A stretch of DNA of 64,000 nucleotides from Corynespora cassiicola (lineage: Eukaryota; Ascomycota; Dothideomycetes; Pleosporales; Corynesporascaceae): positions 2,418,001 to 2,482,000 of the forward strand of contig JAEUWY010000004.1 in assembly GCA_022059125.1 (NCBI GenBank), given 5' to 3'. Position numbers and translations under genes: made by a program. The notes under the pieces were generated by a model, which had not been told where the DNA came from, made no database searches, and was given only the letters and a program-made list of their open reading frames with translations. Below, piece by piece: positions 55,287 to 64,000 of this stretch (the first letter of the stretch is position 1; every line of letters starts with the position of its first letter).

Positions 55287-56929
55287 CTAAGCGTACCATC
55301 GGTCTCCTTGAAGATTAACCTCTTCAGGAGTTCTGTTCGGGATCAGTGGCGTTTTGATATCGAAAGCCTTGATAAGCGACTCCCACGTCGACCAATCCAA
55401 GCTGAGCACCGCTTGGTGTTTCTGGATATTGTTTTCTCGCTGCTCGGTGATGTTGCGTGGTTTTGCGGGCACTGTGGTGGATTCAGTGAGGACATCAAGG
55501 GAGAGACTCTGGGCAACTTACTCAGCAGGGGGAGGCCATCGTTGTCATGCAGGACCTGGACAGCTCCCTCACGGATCAGAAAACTGACATAGAACAGGTT
55601 CTCGACCGTTTGGCCAAACGATGTAGGGTTGATAACAAAGTCAAACAAAGACACACAAAGCTCGTCGTCAGGCGAAGGAGCCACCCGATGGCGTTGGCAC
55701 GTCGCTTGTACCTGCTCATCTGTGGGACCATCGCCATATTGGCTCAGCTCTTCATCGACCACATGTCCAGCATTTTCGATGTGATCAGTGAGCGTCTTTC
55801 GGATGGCAGTGACAATTTTGGTCAGATTTGCATTTTCGGATTGTTGCAAGTCGGCCTGTGTAATCTCCTGGGGGCGCGTGACTGGGCCGAGGGGTTGACG
55901 CTGTTGTCGGGCACGGCGCGTTTTGGTGACTCGGGGACGTCTCCGCACAGAGAGGGGGCCAATAAGAAAGGTAGACACGCCTGGGCGTTTATTGCCAGGA
56001 AAGCAGCCTTTACGTCCCAGAAGAGCCCAGTCCAGCCCATCCCCTTGATCACCCTCTTCAGGATCATGCTCTTCCCATTGTAGATGGCCCTGTTCGGCTT
56101 GCCCTCCTCCCCCGACGTGGCCGCCAGATTTCATAAAGTATATGCATTTGGAGACAAATTGGTCAATGTCGACACCAACTCCGGCGTTTCCGTGGAGGCT
56201 GTTGTTCAGCTTCTTGCCTGCTAGGTCGCTCGCCAGGACCATGACGCGAGAGTCAAGGGCAGCGTCTGCAGTCTGCCGTACTTTGGCCATGTAATAATCC
56301 TGGCGCTTCAGATGTTCGATGAGCATATTGTTATCAGACCTGACCAGCTCGTCACGGTTGTCTATGTTTGTTAGTTTCAGCACCGTGTCAATGGGCTCCC
56401 TTCACTTACCCTCCATTTCGCGTTGGTGATTGCGGATGTTAGCTCGGACCTTTCGTCTGATGTCGGGATCCTGCTGCGGGTCGTAGTATTTGGTAGCCTC
56501 GTCCTCGTCCTCGTCAGGACTTGTGACGAAAGCAGGTCCGGGGTCGGCAGGGTCTGCGTCGTCAATGGGCTGGACCTCGCTGGCGTCGTCATCGAGGTAG
56601 ATTTGGGTATCGTCGGCCGTGTAGCTGTTGGTTCGTCGGCGCTTGTTCGCACTCCCAGAGCCGGAAGTGGGCGTGGGGAGGCGTGGGGGCGCCATCTTCT
56701 TGCGTCTGTCTGATGGTTGAGGAGTGATGTCGCGCGATCGGGGCTCATCGTTCTCCTTGTCTGAAGCGTGCGATCGGGATGGGCTTATGACGGGATAGGA
56801 CGAAGTGCGCGCATTGTTGGAACCACGAGGACGGCGCGACACGGGCGTGGGGTCGCGGTACAATGAGTCGACCGTGGCGGAGCGGCTGGGCTGCGGGGTG
56901 GCCGACGGATGTGTGTTGAGACGCGCCAT
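55287..56929 (-). CDS. NSE4: Nse4 kleisin of the SMC5/6 complex
   Basis: Kleisin bridging the Smc5 and Smc6 heads, needed for DNA repair and replication-fork stability; nuclear. Exons 56410-56929, 55522-56361 and 55287-55471 give 514 residues. The N-terminal 150 residues are disordered with basic KRRR and acidic stretches. The Nse3-binding/N-terminal kleisin region straddles intron 1 (RNHQREMED, then LVRSDNNMLIEHLKRQD). The C-terminal winged-helix signature is SLFDFVINPTSFGQTVENLFYVSF near residue 400, continued over the last intron into PAKPRNITEQRENNIQKHQ. It shares a 504-bp bidirectional promoter with VPS34. Confidence 0.92.
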
Positions 56930-57433
56930 GTCAGACAAGAGGGCAGCCCGGAGCCACGGCAGGCAAAGGGGAGGAGGACAGAGGAGGTCTAGATTGGATT
57001 TGGTGTTGAGGGGAGCGGTTTCCACACAAACGCGGTCGATGCAGGAGCGACCCACTAGCGCGACTGCGGACTGAAAGGCACCCGAGTGGTTTGTGCGTCA
57101 GCCAAGAACGGCCAAACACGTGCCACCGTTCTATCGCGTAACCCTGCGGGCGCCTGACCGCGCTGCCCTCGCTGCCCTCGCTGCCCTCTCAGGCCTCTTG
57201 TGTCTTGGTCCATGCCTAATGTTCTGCCTTCTCTCACTGGCCTGCACATCTTGCACTCTCCCACTGCCCCCAAGCAACCCGGCCGCCTTATATAGATAGT
57301 TACAATCCCACTGCATCCCCGTCCAGACCCAAAACAGAGCACCGTGTCTGCTATTGGCGCACAGCTGCGTGCTCGCGGGGCACCCGAGTCTACATGTGCT
57401 GCACTATAGCAACCATCGCGCACAACCCCCGCC
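56930..57433. promoter_or_regulatory. Bidirectional promoter, NSE4 / VPS34
   Basis: 504 bp between divergent start codons of two housekeeping genes. It includes three tandem GCTGCCCTC units at 57162-57188, giving spurious Ala/Leu-rich frames. No gene. Confidence 0.6.
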
Positions 57434-60193
57434 ATGGAGGCTTTCCACTTTGCCACGTCTCTCGACCTGAGTGAGCTCAAGGTGCATGTCCGCATGTAAG
57501 GCTGCCTGCGCTCGCTCACTGCCCTGCCCTCGCGCTGATCGTCCCGTAGCGACCGACTCGACGGACACCAGAAGCCGATACCCTACTCAGTTCTACTCAA
57601 GCGACCGGACCTCCGACACCGCGCATCCAACACCAACCCCCACTCAGAGCTCTACGTCACCGTCCAGATATGGGCCGACAGTAAGCCCCTGACTGTGCCC
57701 GTGCAGACGGCCTACAAGTCGTTCAAGAAAGAGCGCACTTGGAACGAATGGCTAGAGCTCCCTGTAACCTACTCCAATCTACCCGCGACATCACAGTTGG
57801 CCATTACCGTTTGGGACCTTTCACCCCTCGAGGACAGGGACTCGAATCTGCACGCTGTGCCCTTCGGAGGGACGACAATACCCCTTTTCAACAAGGACAA
57901 TACATTGCTCAAAGGTAGGCAGAGGTGCAGACTGCACCGGTTCAAGGCTGCAGATGGCTTGACGGGCACAACGACGCCGTGGGTGATTCCACCAGCCCGG
58001 CGGAGTAGAAAGGATGCCGTTGTCGAGGACACGGTCGACGACCAGATTGCTGAGATGCAGCGCCTGGAAGATTTGTTGAAGAAGCAGGAAATGGGCGATA
58101 TCCCCCAAAACCAGTGGCTGGATTCGTTATTGTTCAAGAAGATGATGAAAATCCGGAACGAAGCCCTCAAAGCAGAAGCAGCGGGTCTGAGTCGGCAGAG
58201 GTTACAGTCCGGAGCGGAAGCTGCAGCCGCAAACGGTGCCGAGCAAGACGAGGACAGTGACGACCTGTTCTATCTGGACATTGAGCTTCCTAGATTCGAT
58301 CATTCCATTGTCTTTACAGATGTCGAGTATCCTCCGCCGCCCGTCTCCGACATCAAACTGCCTTCCGATGCCGATATCCGACTGCAGCCTCCCCCTGAGG
58401 TCTCCTTCGGCCCCGGTATCAATGTCGACGGCAACGGATATGGGGACGCAAATGCCGGTCGCTTGATCCGCATATATGACCCTGAAATCGGCCGAAAGAT
58501 CAATCCAGCAGAAGACAAACATCGTGAGCTGATGCGTAGTCAACAAACGGACTCGCTCGATCGCGATCGAAAACCGAACGTGCATGTTAGAGACAGACTC
58601 AACATGATGATTGCCAAGGGTCCTTTAGAGGAGATTACTTCACATGAGCGAGATGACATCTGGAAATTCAGATACTACCTCTTAAGAGACAAGAGGGCTC
58701 TGACCAAGTTCGTCAAGTCGGTGAACTGGAGAGATCCTCGTGAGGCACGACAAGCTGCTCCCCTCTTGGAGAAATGGGCCGAAATAGATGTTGATGACGC
58801 CCTCGAGCTCTTGGGTCCGCAGTTTGACCATCCCGTTGTCCGGTCTTACGCCGTGGAACGTCTAAAGAAAGCCGACGATGAGGAGCTACAGTTGTATCTG
58901 CTCCAGCTGGTGCAGGCGTTGAAATACGAAGCTGCTGGCGAAGGGGATGATTCCTCGCTTGCACGATTTCTCATCACTCGCGCGGCGGAGAGCTTCACGT
59001 TAGGTAACTTCTTACACTGGTATCTCATGGTTGAGATTAGCGACTTCAGCTCCGATCAGGCACCTGAGCACCGCGATCTCTTCGCCAAGGTGGAGTACGA
59101 CTTCATGGTGGAATTAGAGAAGACCCCCAACGGCGTTGAAACCCGAAAAACCTTCCAACGCCAGGGCGAACTGCTGATGGTCCTTGCAAAAATCTCCAAA
59201 GACATTCGATATGGTGGTGGCGACCGTCCTGCTAAGATAGCACGCCTCAAGAAGTCCCTTGCGGACCCCAAGAACGATTTGGTCTCATTTGACCCCTTAC
59301 CGCTCCCACTAGATCCTAGTGTCATGATCAATGGCATCAATGCAGAGGACTGCAATGTCTTGAAATCTTCGCTGTTGCCCATGGTCCTCAACTTCAAGAC
59401 CACTGTCGGCAACAAGTACCCAATCATCTTCAAGACGGGTGACGACCTACGACAAGATCAGCTCGTAATCCAGGTCATCTCGCTCATGGACCAGCTTCTC
59501 AAAAAGGAGAACCTCGATCTGAAGCTCACCCCGTACCGCATCCTCGCCACGTCCACCTCCGCAGGCGCCTTTCAGTTCATCCCCAGCATGAGCATAGCAG
59601 CTGCATGCCAAAAACATCGCGGCAGCCTTTTGGCCTACCTGCGGGCCAACAACCCGGACGACACAGCGCCCCTGGGCGTCCGCAAAGAAGCCATGGACAC
59701 GTACATCAAGTCGTGCGCCGGCTACTGCGTAATCACGTACCTTCTCGGCGTCGGCGACCGCCACCTCGACAACCTCCTCCTCTCGCCCGACGGCCACTTC
59801 TTCCACGTCGACTTTGGCTACATCCTCGGCCGCGACCCAAAGCCCTTTGCCCCATCAATGAAGTTGTGCCGCGAAATGGTCGAGGGCATGGGCGGCGCCC
59901 AGCACCCCAATTATCTCCTCTTCAAGCAGTACTCGTTCACTGCGTGGAGCACCCTGCGCAAGAGCTCGAACCTCATCCTCAACCTGTTCGCCCTCATGCA
60001 GGGCGCGAATATTCCGGACATCAAGGTCGAGCGGGAGGGCAGCGTGCGCAAGGTGCAGGAGCGCATGTGGCTGGGGCGCAACGAGGGAGAGGTGGCTGGG
60101 CAGTGGGAGCGTCTCATCGAGGAGAGCATGGGGGATTGGAAGGCGGGCGTCATCGACTGGGCGCACGATTTTATGCAGTATTGGAAGAAGTAG
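57434..60193 (+). CDS. VPS34: Class III phosphatidylinositol 3-kinase Vps34
   Basis: Makes PI3P for endosomal sorting and autophagy, in complex with Vps15 and Vps30/Atg6. Exons 57434-57495 and 57550-60193 give 901 residues (yeast 875). Order: C2 domain from about residue 20 to 200 (LYVTVQIWADSKPL, LAITVWDLSPLED), a linker, the PIK helical domain about 290-470 (LLEKWAEIDVDDALELLGP), then the kinase domain. Kinase motifs: FKTGDDLRQDQLVIQ, catalytic loop GVGDRHLDN near 756, activation-loop DFG (HVDFGYILGRDPKP) near 774, and a C-terminal amphipathic helix ending MQYWKK. All catalytic residues intact. Confidence 0.96.
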
Positions 60194-60426
60194 CCTCTAG
60201 AACATTACATTACTTTTGTACGCATCACGCTGCAATTACCATTATCATAATGATTGCCCGTTGTAAAAACTTCAGTCATTTGCATCATTATCTCTAGTCG
60301 GTATGCGTGTCTTGTGTGGTATCTAAACATTGCGAAAACAAAAGTGTCTGCAGAATAAGGCAAGCTCGCCACATGAGATACACAAGGCCATTCATTCAAT
60401 CGTGTCACGCAAGGATAAACAAATCA

Positions 60427-63021
60427 TCACCGCCCATCCTTCAGCACGCCTATACCCTGATCCGCCCCCTCCTTGGCCGGCGGCCGCCAGTCAAACAGGT
60501 CAAACGCCTCGGTGCTCCAGGGCCCAACGTCCGTGTCGATTGGCGGACTGGCAATCTCAGGCTCCGAGTCTGCGGCAGGGTCCATGGCCGAGGCAGACGT
60601 ATCGACGTGCAAGCTCTGCGTGCGCAGGAACCTTTTGCGGGGGTCCGTCTTCTTGACCAGGGCCGCGAGGCCAGAGGGTTTGGGCTTGGGCTTCTGCGTC
60701 TCGCTGGCCTGTTCGGTCGCAGGACTATTCTCCTTGTCTGCGGCGTCGGCCACGTCGACCATGTCAGCGGTGGTGCTGGTCGATTCTTTGGCTGTTATGC
60801 TGGCTAGATTCCGGCGTTCCCATCCCTCGCTCGTGCTCGGGATTGGGGCATCGTTTTCGCTCCTCGAGCGCTGGATCTTCTTGTTGGGGGAAGTCTGACC
60901 CTCGTCTTCGATGGGGTCTTCCATGCTGGACTGCCTCTGTAGGAGAGCGGAGAGTTCCCGGGTGGTCATCAAAGGTCCCGGTCTCTTCGCTGTGAGAGGG
61001 TGGGGAGGCAGTGCACTGGTGGCTGGACGTGTTTCGGAAGCAAGGTTGGAAGACCTCTCTGTAGATGTTCCTGGGGCTTTCTTCGCTTTCTTGCAGAACC
61101 CACCAGTAGACAGGGCGGCTTTTTTCGGAGATGCCGGAGCAGCTGGCTTTGGATTGTGTGGAACTTCTGTGGCCGGCTCCACCGACGAAGCTTTGGTGAG
61201 CCGTTGAGATTTCTCTAATGCATCCTTAACGACTTTCGGCCTCGCTGGCTTCCTCTTCGCAGACGGGTTCGCTGTAGGCACTCCTGGTTCTAATACTGCC
61301 TGAGCCTCTTCAGGGCTTTTGGCCTTGCCTTTCGTCTGGACTCTCTTCGCTCCAGCTGATTGTGCTGTTGATACATTTGACGATGTAGATTTGGGAGCTG
61401 TGCAAGATCTTGGGGGAGTGACAACAAGTTTCTGATCCATGAGACCGTGGACCAACTCCATGTCATCAATATCGTTGAAATCATTGTCATGTAGCTCAAA
61501 GACTGGTTCTGCCGTCTTGGCTTTTTTCGTAGCGACCTGCTCTCCTCCAGTGCTTTTTCTCTTCTGTTTATTGCTAGCCAGATCCTTGGATACCTTTGCA
61601 CATTCTTCTTGTATCAATGACACATCTTCATCAGATAGGATACTTATTGGCTCGCGGGAAGCCGCACGGCTAGTCTCGTGGCTTTCCAAGGGAACGGTCC
61701 TGGATTCGCCTGGGGTTCTTGATATCTGAAATTGCTGTTGGGGGAGCGACTGGCAGAGTAACATTCCACGTTTGGGGCCTTTGGACAATCGCAGAGACTT
61801 GGCTTTCGGATGGCGAGGTGGAGATTTTTGAGGAGATGGCTCTTTCTGAGGCTTCGCCGCTGGTGCTTTGAGCCTCGCTTTGGCAGGTGGCCTCATAGGC
61901 GTCTGTTCGTACCCAATCTCAGAGCCGTCCTCCGGGCTGCTTTCTATGACTGATATAGGTTCGTTTCTCGAGTGTCCTTCGCCTGATCTCACAGGCTGCT
62001 TCTCCTGCTCCTTGTTGGGCTGTAGGGCAAAGTCGACATTGGTGATGCGGTTCGAAGCACTGACTGGTGGAGAAGATAGCCTAGGCGGAGGTGGCGGGGT
62101 TTCTTTCGTCTTGTTCTGAGGAAGCGGGATCTTGCCCCGAGGCAGTTTCGGCGTATTTTTGCGGGGGGTTTTCTTGGGCACTGAGTGTTTTGTTCCCATT
62201 GCAGGTGTAGAAGTAGATGGCTGCGCCGTGCTATACAACTCAGGAGGTGTGCTCGGGAGAGTGACGCCAGAGGAAACGATATCAGGCTCTGAATCGAGAC
62301 TGATGACTGTCACTGGTCTTGGGGCATGCTCGAGAGTTGGCCTAGCACTCTGGGCAGTGGCTTTGATGGGCGCTGCTGGTACAGGCGGATTGGAGGCAGG
62401 TATTACATGTCGTCCCGAGGGCAGCACGGCAGCATGAACCGGCTTCTGTCTCTTCGTTGCGCGTTCGCCAGCCAACTCATGGTCCCTCTCCCGCTGCTCC
62501 TGCCGCTGCTCATATGGCGATTTTATCGGGAGAGCTTTGCCGATCGGACCCCTTGGAGTACCAAGCAACGCACTTAGCGATTTATGCCGCAGCTGCGAGT
62601 TTGTTCGAAGGTGACTGGCAGACGGAACGGCGGGCCGAGGAGCAGGACGTGGAGGACCAGGCCTGCTCTGCTGTGGAGGGGACGACTCTCTGTTCTTTTC
62701 GAAGAGCGGCGTCAGGTCTGTCTGGGTTACGCCTACTGCATCAGCAACCTCGACCATGATGCCCTTGTCCAGCGTCAACTCATCGCCCTCCTGCACTGCA
62801 CCGCTTTCCTTCCAATGTGTGTCGCCGACAAAGTTCCGCGAGGTGTCATAAACCATGACCCGGCTATTGAAGGTATGGAACTTGAGGAAGCCATCCTGCC
62901 ATCGCTTCTGCTTTCGGCGTAGATCGAGCGTGTACAGGCAGCGGAACTCGGCGACGGGGGCCGTGTTCTGCGACGCGGGAATGGCAGTCAGGCGCGGGGT
63001 GGCTCGTAGCGGGGCCGTCAT
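60427..63021 (-). CDS. DUF2439 protein, Mte1/Dbl2 (ZGRF1 N-terminal)-like recombination factor
   Basis: Likely partner of the Mph1/Fml1 DNA helicase in D-loop and fork processing, by family. Single exon, 864 residues. The conserved DUF2439 domain spans about residues 24-105: FRCLYTLDLRRKQKRWQDG, KFHTFNSRVMVYD, NFVGDTHW, LDKGIMVEVAD. The remaining 750 residues are disordered, Pro/Ser/Lys-rich, with many SP/TP sites and short basic patches. It converges with VPS34 (233 bp apart). Domain identity is confident; role is taken from yeast homologues. Confidence 0.85.
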   Translation of the reverse strand: MTAPLRATPRLTAIPASQNTAPVAEFRCLYTLDLRRKQKRWQDGFLKFHTFNSRVMVYDTSRNFVGDTHWKESGAVQEGDELTLDKGIMVEVADAVGVTQTDLTPLFEKNRESSPPQQSRPGPPRPAPRPAVPSASHLRTNSQLRHKSLSALLGTPRGPIGKALPIKSPYEQRQEQRERDHELAGERATKRQKPVHAAVLPSGRHVIPASNPPVPAAPIKATAQSARPTLEHAPRPVTVISLDSEPDIVSSGVTLPSTPPELYSTAQPSTSTPAMGTKHSVPKKTPRKNTPKLPRGKIPLPQNKTKETPPPPPRLSSPPVSASNRITNVDFALQPNKEQEKQPVRSGEGHSRNEPISVIESSPEDGSEIGYEQTPMRPPAKARLKAPAAKPQKEPSPQKSPPRHPKAKSLRLSKGPKRGMLLCQSLPQQQFQISRTPGESRTVPLESHETSRAASREPISILSDEDVSLIQEECAKVSKDLASNKQKRKSTGGEQVATKKAKTAEPVFELHDNDFNDIDDMELVHGLMDQKLVVTPPRSCTAPKSTSSNVSTAQSAGAKRVQTKGKAKSPEEAQAVLEPGVPTANPSAKRKPARPKVVKDALEKSQRLTKASSVEPATEVPHNPKPAAPASPKKAALSTGGFCKKAKKAPGTSTERSSNLASETRPATSALPPHPLTAKRPGPLMTTRELSALLQRQSSMEDPIEDEGQTSPNKKIQRSRSENDAPIPSTSEGWERRNLASITAKESTSTTADMVDVADAADKENSPATEQASETQKPKPKPSGLAALVKKTDPRKRFLRTQSLHVDTSASAMDPAADSEPEIASPPIDTDVGPWSTEAFDLFDWRPPAKEGADQGIGVLKDGR

Positions 63022-63620
63022 GGCGTCGAGAGTCGGTCGAGGCGCGTCACCGTGGGCATTGGGGCTGTCTACGGGCTGCGGCGAGCACGAGGCGGGGCCG
63101 GGGATGGCGAGGGTGGAAGCGTGGGGTGATGGGCGACGACGCGACGCGACGCGGACAGCGGTGATGGCGCGCTGCCTTTCACCAAGTCACCTGACACGGG
63201 CTACGGCCGGGGCCCACCCCCTCGCCCCCTCGGCGGCCACCCACCTGCGTGCTAGCATACGCCCACGCCCACGCCCACGCCCACGAGTGCGACGCGGTGA
63301 GCCACCAACCATGGCGCGGCCGGGCGCATCCCCGCGGCCAGGCGTGCGCTCATTCACCGCGCCGACGCTGCACTGCGGCCGCACTGGGGCTGAAACGCGG
63401 GGCTTCTGCCTGCGCCTCACAGGCCTCGTAGGGCGGCCAGGCTCGTCCTGGCCTGCCCCAAGCTTTCACCAGCATTGCCGTTAACCGTAAAGCTGCGGCA
63501 ACCAAGTCCGATTTATTTGTGGGTGCAGCTGATCCCACCTGTGCCTACCTCGTCCTCCGCCCAACACTCCGACAACACTCGCAATTGCTGCCTCCTGCTT
63601 TCTGCCACCTGTCACCCACG
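63022..63620. promoter_or_regulatory. Bidirectional promoter with CGCCCA tandem repeat
   Basis: 599 bp, very GC-rich, between divergent genes. Four to five CGCCCA units at about 63260-63285. No gene supported. Confidence 0.5.
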
Positions 63621-64000
63621 ATGCAGCGCGTGCAGCGCAAGTTTGGGCGCTTCCTGCCCAGGACCCCCAATGAAGCCGATATCGAGTCGATTCTGCGAGA
63701 CTTCAACGACTCCGATGTCATGCTAGAGAAAGTCAGTTTTGCTCCAAATCCCCCCTGCATGCCCGTGACGTGTAGCAGGCTGACCGCTGTCCGCAGATCG
63801 AGGCCGCCGCGAAGCAATGGCGCGACGCGTGGACCAACATCCTCGCCCACCAGCTCGTTGCGGTTGAGAATTTCTACATAATTTACAAGCCCTTGGGCGC
63901 AAAGGGCGGCGAGTACAGCTCCCATGTCCCAGCCGAGACGCCCCCGGCCACGCTGGAGCGTTGCGCCCAGCTGCAGGAGGCCTTTTCGGAGCTCAAGACC
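63621..64000 (+). CDS. BAR-domain protein, 5' part (cut by window end)
   Basis: Membrane-curvature/endocytosis protein of the amphiphysin-like group. Exon 1 63621-63731, intron 63732-63796, exon 2 from 63797 continuing past the window; 105 codons visible. The N-terminus MQRVQRKFGRFLPRTPNEAD is the amphipathic helix-0 type. Helix 1 follows (AAAKQWRDAWTNILAHQLVAVENFY). Without the C-terminus I cannot say whether an SH3 domain follows. Confidence 0.7.

Noticed and set aside
63241..63300. Candidate CRISPR-like array at the CGCCCA tandem units
   Set aside because: Contiguous hexamers without spacers in a eukaryotic promoter; a simple satellite.

Overview
The window is nuclear DNA of a filamentous ascomycete (Pezizomycotina; Dothideomycetes is my guess from the gene set, not shown by the sequence). 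The evidence is short spliceosomal introns (mostly 44-110 nt) with GT or GC donors and CTAAC/CTGAC-like branch sites, fungus-only families (HR-PKS, AA9 LPMO with CBM1, Zn2Cys6 regulator, DHA1 and POT transporters), and core fungal genes (GID7, PMP3, NSE4, VPS34). Almost every multi-exon model below was joined by hand; each intact model sums to a whole number of codons.

Layout. 0-4.5 kb: core genes GID7 (+) and PMP3 (-). 4.5-6.2 kb: AT-rich gene-poor DNA with a relic repeat. 6.2-18 kb: accessory metabolism, with a DAL5-type transporter divergent from a flavin monooxygenase, a sugar transporter, a CYP52-like P450 pseudogene, a Gly-rich protein and a secreted AA9 LPMO. 19-36 kb: the most interesting block, with a DHA1 drug-type MFS exporter convergent on a nine-exon, 2562-residue highly reducing polyketide synthase (KS-AT-DH-cMT-ER-KR-ACP, no release domain), a 2.6-kb AT-rich spacer carrying a second copy of the relic repeat, a divergent POT-family transporter, and an ACC-synthase-like PLP enzyme. 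37.8 kb: an intron-containing tRNA-Thr(AGT). 38-47 kb: disordered proteins, a membrane-anchored fucose-lectin-like protein, a secreted HEIGH metalloprotease and a small conserved-looking protein. 47-54 kb: a histidine acid phosphatase, a Zn2Cys6 regulator, an SDR and a salicylate-hydroxylase-like FAD monooxygenase. 55-64 kb: core genome-maintenance and trafficking genes, namely NSE4 divergent from VPS34, an MTE1/Dbl2-like protein, and the start of a BAR-domain protein cut by the window edge.

How they may work together. The PKS, the convergent MFS exporter and the divergent POT transporter look like a compact secondary-metabolite locus; the PLP enzyme and the P450 pseudogene are possible outlying or former members. 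The locus has no pathway regulator and no obvious polyketide-releasing enzyme. The TF/SDR/FAD-monooxygenase trio at 49.5-54.2 kb and the transporter/FMO pair at 6.2-10.2 kb look like small catabolic or detoxification modules. These groupings are inferred from position only.
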